DNA of 64,000 bases from Oidiodendron maius Zn (taxonomy: Eukaryota > Ascomycota > Leotiomycetes > Myxotrichaceae), in assembly GCA_000827325.1 (NCBI GenBank), contig KN832875.1, forward strand, positions 2,108,001 to 2,172,000, in the 5' to 3' direction. The notes beneath the pieces are model-generated. The model did not search any database. It had not been told where the DNA came from and was given only the letters and a program-made list of their open reading frames with translations. The translations under genes and the position numbers were made by a program. This document shows positions 60,186 through 64,000 of the stretch, one piece after another; the stretch's first letter is position 1; the number at the start of each line of letters is the position of its first letter.

Positions 60186-60689
60186 TATTACTAAGTGTCA
60201 AAGGTTACAGGATCGAAGGATTCATCAGTATATATATGGAATCGTTGTTATTGAGTTGACTAAGGTTCTAAGCTGTATATAACTACACAATATATATAGT
60301 GCACCGCCACTTACTACATTACGGATATTCAGATCATCTGTTCAGATCTAAATGCCCGAATATCCTTTATGTGACAGCCTGGCTACTATAAGCTTCACGA
60401 AGGGAGGCAGTGGCCAGTTAAGGTGCTGTATTGACGAAGACAATTAAACTAAGGAGAGAAAAGCTCTCTGGGCAAACGCTCAACTGTATAAATACTGCTC
60501 AGCCTGGATTAAGCCTAGTGCCGAGGGGATATAGCGAATCGCTAGCGGCCGCTCTGGCCTGCTAGTCCTAATCCGTCACCAATCCTCCTCAACTACCACG
60601 TCCGGATACTGGCTACAACCAGTCTGGCAGAATCTATACCGCCTTGGCCTGGCTAGGCTGTTATACTACCCCCCCCTTCAAGTAGCAGG
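60186..60689. other. Unassigned sequence between copia and LINE remnant
   Basis: GC-normal island. TGTGACAGCCTGGCTA near 60371 and an imperfect reverse complement near 60645-60665 could be ends of a decayed LTR, but no target duplication was seen. Confidence 0.4.
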
Positions 60690-63600
60690 TACCCTTAACT
60701 ATAGTAGTTAAGTAGATATATCTAGTCTATTGTCTATTAGATCCTTATAACTATTATATCCCTGCTCCTAAGCTTTAATCCAATTAACTAGTCTATATAG
60801 TAATCCTAGCTATTAAAGATATTTAATATAGAAATTATATAGTTTATATAGAGAGTATTTAAAATCTAAGATTAAATAGAAGTTAAAGTCTTTATTATAG
60901 TTTATCTAACTAATCTAATATAATAGCTTACTTTATAAAAGCTTAATAGCTAATATTTTATTTACTTTATATTTAATATTATCTATAATATATATAAACT
61001 TTAGTTTTAGATTATATTATCTTAATAAAGAATTATCTATTATTTTATATAATTAGTCTATATAGAAAATATTATATACTTTAATAAAGTCTAATAACTT
61101 TAATTAATAAAAGTAATCTATTTTTCTTAAAATCTTAAAAGAATCTTTATTCTAGTTATTTAATATAATAGTCTAATTAGATTAAAGTAATATAGTTTTA
61201 CTAGACTAATTATAACTAGAATCTAGATATACTAGTTAAAGAAGATTAGTAATAGATTAAAATTAATTATAAAGGATATAATAAAGTTATCTAATTACTA
61301 AAGCTAAATACTTTAATTTAGAAGTTAATTAATTGTTTATTATTATTATTATTAATATTTTATTTAGTTATCTAGTTATAGAATCTCTACTAGAAATATT
61401 ATAAAGTAAACTATATCTCTTAAAGCTAGATAAAACCCTTATATATTAGTCTCTATATATATAAAGTATCTTTATCTAGTCTTTACTACTACTTAGCTAG
61501 TCTTACTATTAATTATATAATACTATCTAGAGCCTCTATAGCCCTCTTTCTTTCTCTTTCTTCTCTTAGTCCTAGATTACTATATACTTATAGGTTTACT
61601 AGAACTTAAAGAGATAGCTAGTAGCTAGTAGTTACTTTACTACTATCCCTATATAGACTAGGTCTACTATTACTATTATAAAGTTATAGATAGTTTAAAG
61701 AGGATATAGTAAAAGAGTCCTTTAGAGCTCCTCTCTCTCTTACTATAGTTCTAGATAATAGAAGACTATATAGACTAGTATTTCCTCTATAATACTATAG
61801 TAATAGAGTAATATATTTACTTCTAGAACCCTTTACTAGAACAGGAATACTTAAAGCTTTATCTTATTTATATAGATTTATATAAAAAGAGAGCTTTTAT
61901 ATTTCTTAAGACTCTAGTATTTCTAGAGTATCTTTTTCCCTTTAAATTTAGGGTCTATATCTACTAGTTCTATACTAGATCCTCTCTAGAACCTTATCTA
62001 TATCTTGACTTTATTTTCCTATTATAGTCTCTAGTCTCTCTTTATTACTTTATCTATTATTAGCTCCCCTTTAATATATTATCTACTTACTTACTTTACT
62101 TTCTATTCTCCTCTTTTAGATAGAAGTTATAGTTCTATTAACCTGATTCTTATCCTCTACTATTAAAGATAAGTTACTATTATAGTATAGATATTATATA
62201 CTTTCTTAGCTATATCTATATATTTAAGCTTTAACTTAAATTTTATAACTCTTTTATTAAGGTATATATAGATTAATAGAGTAACTACTTTAGTCTTAAA
62301 GTATTAAATCTAGATTATATAATATCCTCTAGTTACTATATAGAGATAGTTAGACTATACTATACTAAAGTAATTAGTAATATCTCTAGAGTTTATCTCT
62401 ACTTTACTAGGTTTATATTATATAGATACTTTATATACTATTATTACTTTTATTACTTTAGTATAGATTTCTCTTATATAGACTAGACTATATCTCTAGA
62501 TTAATACTATAAGCTTTATAAATATAAGCTTCTAGATAGCTAGCTTCTTCTTAACTTCTTTTAGATAGTAATTCTATTAGAGCTTTTTATCTAACTAGAC
62601 TTTAAGGAATTAGACTAACTCTATTAGATTAATTATATATTCTATTAGATAAACTATCTTTAAGAACTCTATATACTTCTAGATAAAGTATATAAGTTTA
62701 TTCTTTTAAGGAATAAACTCTATATCTCTTGTTTTAGTCTAGTATTTATAGACCTTAAATATACTCTTAAGTTATTAGTAGTTCTTCTAGATATTATAGC
62801 TAGCTATTAGGAGGTTTATATTATCTATAAATCCTATAATTATTAGATTTCTATACTTCTCTAAAGCTTTATAGAATAAGGCTATATAAAGTAGGAATAG
62901 AATTAGTAATAAAGGGGATCCCTATAGAACCCTTACTTTAATCTATATTAGCTTTAATACTTTATTATTAAATATAAGTCTTATAAAGTATACTTTAAAA
63001 TAGCTATTAGTCTATCTTATTATTTATATTAGAAAGCTCTATTTATATAAAGTATCTAGAAGCCTAGTATAATTGATTATATTAAAGGCTCCTTTAATAT
63101 TAAGCTAGAGTAGTAAGACTATTACTCTATAGCTCTAGACTATCTATACTACTTTAGTAACTAAATATATAATAAGTTCTATAGACTACTCTTTTCTATT
63201 TTTTATTTGACTCTCTAGTAGAAGTTATTATAACTCTATTATATCTATAATTTAACTTCTTATTACTTCTTTAATAAGTTTTCTAACTATATTTAATAGA
63301 GAGATTAGCCTTTAACTTCTAGCTATTTATTACTATATTAGTATTTTATCTAGTTTCTTAAAGACTACTACTTTTATACTATAGAACTACTTTAGAAAGT
63401 ATTTAAGGTTAAAGTTAGCTTAGATTATAGCTATAAGAATTATTAAAAGAGGTCTACTATATATCTTTAGAAACCCTACTAGAAGATTATTACTTAGTTC
63501 TAGTACTTTCTAGACTTTTTACTTAAGTCTTTCCTTGATTTCCTCTATAGTAATAGTCTTTTTAATAAGGAATTACTACTAGATTAAAGCCTTCTTCTAG

Positions 63601-64000
63601 ATAGTATCCTTAATATCTTAAAGGTCTACTTTACTACTAGAGAAGAACCTCTTTATTAAGGTTTTACTCTTTTCTTTATAGATAAATACTAACTAAAGGG
63701 TATCCTTACTTTAATATAGTAGTAGTATTATTAATAGCTTTTAAAGAGTATAACTTCTTAGTTATACTTACTATTAGAGTTTCTAAAGTATCTTTAGTTG
63801 CTTTAAGGCTCTAATAAAGGCTAGTCTCTAATACTTTATTTATACTTTTTAGATTACTTGTCTTTATTTCTAGATAGCTTCTTAAAGCTTTATCTATATA
63901 TATTATAATATTATAGTATAGTAGCTATATTATACTACTAATACCTTTACTACTACTTTATCTACTTCCTTATTCTACTATAGTTTACCTTAACTATAGC
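60690..64000 (-). mobile_element. RIP-degraded LINE-like (non-LTR) retrotransposon, running off the window
   Basis: Over 3.3 kb of extreme AT content with TA-rich, stop-filled frames. On the minus strand, 62806-62938 still reads, in one frame, a reverse-transcriptase core: V-L-stop-G-S-P-L-L-L-I-L-F-L-L-Y-I followed by about 20 residues and G-F-I-D-N-I-N-L-L. These correspond to the QGSPLSPILFLLY and F-x-D-D-x-N-L-L blocks of Tad-like fungal LINEs, with the Gln codon turned into TAG and the second Asp into Asn. The 5' part lies beyond 64000. Confidence 0.75.

Overview
The window is nuclear DNA of a filamentous ascomycete (Pezizomycotina). Genes carry short introns (47-158 bp) with GT..AG borders and CTAAC/CTGAC-like branch sites. 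The families are typical of moulds: class III chitin synthase, Zn2Cys6 regulator, secreted pectate lyase, tyrosinase, bicupin oxalate decarboxylase, DUF6601 and HET. Dead transposons are extremely AT-rich and carry CAA/CAG-to-TAA/TAG type stops, the usual trace of repeat-induced point mutation (RIP). I do not name a species. Most genes were assembled by splicing by eye; in every model given, the exon phases add up to one uninterrupted reading frame.

Layout. 1-2444: no recognisable gene. 2445-3593 (-): secreted tyrosinase. 3594-7968: long gene-free stretch. 7969-9202 (-): five-exon pectate lyase (PL1), head to head with a Zn2Cys6 regulator at 11026-12925 (+). 14475-15416 (+): alpha/beta hydrolase. 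16099-16986 (-): DUF1275 membrane protein. 17937-19441 (+): oxalate decarboxylase. 20243-23455 (+): class III chitin synthase. 24800-25878 (+): NmrA-like protein. 26513-27530 (-): two-domain GFA protein. 28642-31410 (-): purple acid phosphatase with a long C-terminal extension. 32873-34059 (-): F-box-like protein.

36023-40372 is a transposon graveyard. A Mutator-like element with 9-bp target duplications sits in a DUF3723 gene remnant; its own left terminal repeat holds a MITE and its body holds a clean solo LTR. A Myb-like fragment and a LINE RNase H scrap follow. 40633-42075 (-) is a membrane-protein pseudogene with three in-frame stops. Then come a DNF3-type P4-ATPase (42666-46713, +), an aspartic-protease-like membrane protein (48074-49737, +), a seven-exon DUF676-like hydrolase (50049-52032, -), a DUF6601 membrane protein (52477-53525, +) and a HET-domain scrap.

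54817-60180 is a complete Ty1/copia retrotransposon on the minus strand, with 178-bp LTRs differing at one base, a GTAAC target duplication and four in-frame stops. From about 60690 to the window end the DNA is a RIP-degraded LINE-like element, recognisable from its reverse-transcriptase core.

How the genes may work together (inference): pectate lyase, its neighbouring regulator, oxalate decarboxylase and acid phosphatase suit a fungus living on plant or soil organic matter. Pectate lyase needs calcium, and oxalate removal would keep calcium available. The chitin synthase and flippase are housekeeping genes. No single novel defence or biosynthetic operon is evident; the most unusual items are the nested transposon structure, the phosphatase domain architecture and some active-site substitutions.
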